Position numbers and translations under genes: made by a program
The notes under the pieces: model-generated
Databases searched by the model: none
Seen by the model: the letters and a program-made list of their open reading frames with translations, nothing else
What the model was told of the DNA's origin: nothing
Source: Mikania micrantha
Lineage: Eukaryota > Streptophyta > Magnoliopsida > Asterales > Asteraceae
Assembly: GCA_009363875.1 (NCBI GenBank)
Contig: CM018682.1
Location: 61,898,031 to 61,962,030, forward strand
Direction: 5' to 3'
DNA length: 64,000 nucleotides
Shown: piece by piece, positions 59,804 to 64,000 of the stretch
Numbering within the stretch: position 1 is the stretch's first letter
Layout of the letters: each line of letters begins with the position of its first letter

Positions 59804-61875
59804 TGTGACAGTTGCGTACGAAGAATTCGGCATTAATGACGTGAGCACATTTGGTCGTGCTTAAAATCCACGAGGATTTAGTAACTTTTGTTATTGGGGA
59901 TTGAAAGTATGTGAAAAATGATGAACGTGGGCGAAAACCGTGCGCAAAACGGAGTTCGTATGCCCCCGGAATCGCGAAAAGAAGTTTAAAACCAAAATGG
60001 TGACGCAGGATGACGTGGGGCGGTACGCCCCATTGCGGCCCTCCAGTTGGGGCGATACGCCCCAGGCACTATGTCGGCAAAAAGTTGATTTAATCGATCA
60101 GAATCGTCCAGAACGCAAAATCTTCATCCATTTCGATCCCAAGCAACCACCAGACGCAATTTCTTCATCCTTTAACCTCCAATCTTCATTTCAAAGCCCC
60201 TCAAACATCCGGATCATCCCACGGATCGTATATACAAGTCCTGATCGTTGTTATACGCGCAGAAATTCGTCAGAACAGGTAACGGTTCGTTTTAACCTTC
60301 TAGTTTAATTTTGATTGATTAGATCTTGATTTTTAACGTAATGAGATAGTTAGGATTGTTGATTATTGCCTAGATGATGGCTAGGATTGATTATAAACGA
60401 AGAACACGAAGTTCTAACGGTTAAATCCTTGTTTTGATCCGTTGTGATGCCCGGTTTGCATGAAATCATACCTATGATTATAATGGTTTAAACCATTTGA
60501 TTATGACAATGTAGGTGATTAGTTTGATTAATCTTTGAAATGCAAAGGTTAAATCCAAGTGTTTCAAACTAATCATAATCATTAACATACTCATTGGAAT
60601 GATTATCTGATGTTTGTGATAACAGTCAGATTAGTATGTTAAATCTGGTTATTTCACCTATTCTGATGCTACATTGTGATATTTCATGATATTTGGGTAA
60701 TCAATAATAAGGATTAATCACTCCTAAACCATTAAATCATCTAGAAACTGTTTTAGCATTATAATCAACAACATTAACTATTTGGTTAATCTGAGATTAT
60801 TCTGATTAATCTAGAGTGTCATCAACTTTGTGTTAGGAATCTAATACAATGTAGGTTCCTACATTATCATACATTGTATGATATAACCTTAAATTAATTA
60901 ATTACATAATTAATATCGAGTTGATGATTTACTAAGCAATGTCTTTGACATTGAACGTTCAGAAGGATCTAATCAGTAAACTAGAACATAAATAACTCAT
61001 TAAATATAAATAAATGCATAATCACTTCTCTATTATCAGTTTTGAGATATTTTGCTACATCTATACTACCAGGTGAGTTTCGTACAACCCCTTTTTATTT
61101 TTAATCTTTTATAAACATCGGGGAACATTGTTGAACTTTTAATGAACATATGATATGTATCACCGATATCTGTGTGATTTCATGTGATTGTTGTGACTTT
61201 TGTGGGATTTCATGGGATTTTGGCCTGTAGACTGAAATCTATCATTTACACTGAAAGTCCTCATATTTGAACTGTATCTAGCGAACCCATGTGTGGCCGA
61301 GCAGAAAACATTGATAGTACTATTGGTTGACACCCCATTCGCTGGGAGGGTTGCATCTCCCCTTGTGTGAATGTTTGTTATCTGTTTCCTGAACTTCTTA
61401 ATGGTGTGATAGACATTAAGATAATGAGGCACTAAGATATGTACCGACGGGTAATATCTTGAGACAGACTAGACGTCCGAAAGGAACTAGATACAGGTCC
61501 CATGGTTATCCGGATCTGAACTTTTGAGAACGTGCTTATCATATCATATTGTTTTAAATTGAACTGTCGATCTCACCAGCTTTGTGCTGACGTTTTCAAA
61601 TTAAATCTTTTTGCAGGGAGACAGTGACCACCGGGTGAGGATGCACTTTTGAGTTATTTGCACTTTAATAATAGTATTGTAATTAAATAAATATAGTTGT
61701 AATGTGGTTGTGATTGCGACACCCTGGTAATGTATTTACTTTAAGTTAACCTGTGTGCTTATGATATTGGTTCAAGTAAGTCACCCCTCACCTCGGAGAC
61801 ATCACCACTATGCTTCCGCAACCGATTCAGTGACGTCAGACCAGACACAAGGTGACGAGGGGTGGGGGTGTGACA
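59804..61875 (+). mobile_element. LTR3 (3' LTR of copy B, 2072 bp)
   Basis: Full length; ends TGTGACA followed by the target duplication ACATT. At several sites where LTR2 differs, LTR3 agrees with LTR1 (GAAGAACACGAAG, TCAGAACAGG), so the two outer LTRs share alleles that the middle one lacks. Confidence 0.94.
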
Positions 61876-61880
61876 ACATT
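61876..61880 (+). other. Target site duplication, right copy (ACATT)
   Basis: Matches 43087-43091; array sequence resumes as GCGCGTTTTGAA, the expected next bases of the unit. Confidence 0.93.
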
Positions 61881-63715
61881 GCGCGTTTTGAAAAGATTTC
61901 GATTGTTGAAGATTTAAAATTTGAAAGTTTGTTGAAGATGAAAATTTGCAGCCACGTTTTTAGATTAATTGATGATTTTCAGATGTGATTTTGATCAAAT
62001 TGATGGGCTAGGGTTGTGTATTTTTGAATTACAAAGAGATTGATATAAAATTCGACTTTTAGCTCTCAAAAATGAAGATTTTAGAAGGATTCTTGTGATT
62101 TTTCGAGCGGTTCGGACTTAACAGATTTTCCCACCAATTTCTTGCATCGATACCATTAGTATCGGTGGAATCTTGGGTGATAATATTAGCATCGACGGAA
62201 TCTTTATCGATACTATTAGTATCGGTGGAATCTTCATCGATACTATTAGTATCGGTGGAATCTTTGTAGATACTATTAGTATCGGTGAAATCTTTGTAGA
62301 TACTATTAGTATGAGCATTGACCTTTTCAGATTATTAGTATCAGCGTTGACTTTTGTAGCTACTGTCAGTATCTACAAAAACAAGACTTAGAAAATTTTT
62401 CGAAGTGTTGAAAATTTTTTCTCGAGAATTCAAAATGGAAAATTATTCAAGATTATCTACTTTGTTTTGTAAAACAGAGATTGAAAATATGACAAAGCTT
62501 CCGGTTCTTTTCTCGCTTAGCGATTTTTCATCTTGATGTACACAATTTGAAGCATTTATTGTGCTTGTTGACCCGAATCTCAAAATTCGTATATTTTTGA
62601 TTGATATTTTCAACCTAAGCTCAATGGAGTTTATAAAAATTCATTAAGATTAAATAAAGAAGAGAAGGAATGCTATAATCGTTAGAAGAATGTTTTTACC
62701 ATGCTTTCTATGGCAATCTCCAAAGATATTTTTCAGACTTTCAAGCAGATCAAGAATTGTAATGATCTTTGGATTGCTATAGCCAACTTGTGTGATGATT
62801 CTAAATTTAAGAATGTTACTCATGATTTAAAAGATCAGATTGATGAACTGAAAGCTGAAGTTATGAGATTAATAAAAGATGTGATAAATTTAAATTGTTT
62901 AAACAAGAAAATACAAGATTAAAGAAATAAATTGCAGATTTGAAGATTAAATCTGAACTCTAAGAAAAGCGGATGGATGAAGATCATGTTGATATTTCTA
63001 GGGAAATATTCAAGTCAATATCCAAACCTGTCGAGTGCCAGAAACAAAAGAGGAAAAGGAAAACAAGGAGGAGGTCAAGAAAGTCAAGTTACAACAAGAA
63101 AAAGACAAAGAATGTCAACTTAATTGACTTATTGACTAAAGCTTTCAATGTTTATTTTCAAATTAAAAATATAAGGACAAAACATGTTTATAAACCACAT
63201 CCATATAATTCAAGATATTCTGTTCCAATTGTGAAACAAAATAATTTCAAAATTTATGGTGGTTATAGACAAAGAAATACAATGTGTTTTCAATCGTATA
63301 GTCAGTCTTTTCAGCAAACTTGGAATACTTAGAGATCTGGTTCCAGTATGGATTGAAAAAGTAGGTATCACATTAATCATGAGATTCACAAAGAAGCTGA
63401 ATGCCAATTTCATGAAAATGTAACAATAATATTGAAGCCCAAACCAAAGAGGGTCTGGAAGGTTGTTAATTCTCATACCCAGGCTATTACCAAGGGGAAG
63501 AATGTTAGCCCATAAAGATAGTAAAAGCTTTGGGTGATTAATTATTGTTATTGGAATTCAATAATTCCGAATACAACTCATATATTTGAGAAGGAGGAGA
63601 AACAATTTCAGAGACTTGTAGATCTTGATCTGTCCTAAGAAAGTTACTGGAAGCTACTGTTTGTCTCAAACGAGCTGATCAGAGAATAATCACCGAGCTG
63701 TTGTTAAGGGGGGCC
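61881..63715 (+). repeat. Array unit U16, right part
   Basis: Continues the unit from its leader. Minisatellite 62146-62313, gag remnant 62435-63515. At the SEL position the stop is TAA (62961-62963) rather than TAG. Further lesions: TAA after TRLKK, one A lost in AGATTAATAAAAG, and CTTGATG in block 1. The first PPT-like tract is altered (CCAAGGGGAAG). Confidence 0.92.
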
Positions 63716-64000
63716 TAATAGTGCACGGATTTATCAACAGCTTTCGATGATTACTGAAGACATTGTTTTTAGTCTAGATCATGTATTTGAGTTGTATTTT
63801 GTATTTTACTTGAATTTCTAGTATTGGTCAAGTATTGATTGTCGATGCTAATGGTATCGATATGAGTTCCACCGATACTAGTAGTATCGACACGTATATT
63901 GTCGATACTAGTAGTATCGGTATGTTAGTTGTCGATATTAATAGTATCGATGCTGCCGATGCTAGTTGCCTATATATAGGCATGTGTTTGATTTTGTATA
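63716..64000 (+). repeat. Array unit U17, cut by the window end
   Basis: Starts TAATAGTGCACGG (LTR terminus mutated, similar to U16 TCATAG). Two palindrome repeats and the intact TATA palindrome are present, so the array continues beyond the window. Confidence 0.9.

Larger units (their letters stand above)
43092..61875 (+). mobile_element. Composite family 2 chromovirus: LTR-internal-LTR-internal-LTR
   Basis: 18.8 kb with one matching 5-bp target duplication at its outer ends. Three LTRs (the first truncated) flank two nearly identical internal regions: copy A (44571-50886) and copy B (52959-59803). Both lie in the same direction, and both internals carry the extra ORF (5'-truncated in A), a stem-loop leader, gag-pol and a PPT. 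A single outer duplication means one insertion site; the second copy most likely arose afterwards by unequal recombination between LTRs or alleles. The chromodomain and the long LTR suggest the Tekay/Del lineage. Confidence 0.92.

Overview
The window is repeat DNA from a plant nuclear genome. The mobile elements are typical of plants: Ty3/gypsy chromoviruses primed by initiator-Met tRNA and a copia-type element with plant-style PPT and LTR signals. I suspect a eudicot, possibly Asteraceae, but the sequence does not prove the family. I see no host gene, tRNA, rRNA or CRISPR. The long open frames belong to retroelements; the many 60-130 codon frames come from repetition. All elements and array units lie on the + strand.

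Layout. (1) 1-5638 is the 3' end of a chromovirus (family 1): the end of the integrase with a chromodomain, interrupted by an amber codon, then a PPT and a very long (4.48 kb) 3' LTR. It is inserted into the array that follows. (2) 5639-43091 and 61876-64000 form a head-to-tail array with a period of about 2.4 kb: 16 complete units (U1-U16) and partial units at both ends (U0, U17). Each unit reads as one LTR plus one internal region of a small non-autonomous copia-type element: LTR of about 520-550 bp, degenerate PBS, a 30-bp minisatellite, a broken gag and two PPT-like tracts. It resembles a TR-GAG element turned into a satellite. (3) 43092-61875 is a second chromovirus family (family 2) inserted in U16 and flanked by the 5-bp duplication ACATT. 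It has the form LTR-internal-LTR-internal-LTR, two copies sharing the middle LTR. The left copy (A) lost 1150 bp spanning the end of its 5' LTR and the PBS. The right copy (B) is structurally complete.

Working parts. Family 2 encodes gag-pol (two zinc knuckles, protease, RT, RNase H, integrase, chromodomain). Upstream of gag it also carries an extra ORF for a proline-rich, coiled-coil protein with a C-terminal membrane segment. Copy A has a nonsense codon in gag and copy B has a one-base deletion in gag, so neither encodes a full polyprotein. Array units share the same gag lesions, so they probably multiplied as DNA (unequal exchange or conversion) after the element was already defective.

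The least expected features are the array itself, a 17-bp palindrome repeated every 30 bp in two different places of each unit, the extra tail-anchored ORF, and splice-like signals conserved between the LTRs of the two chromovirus families.
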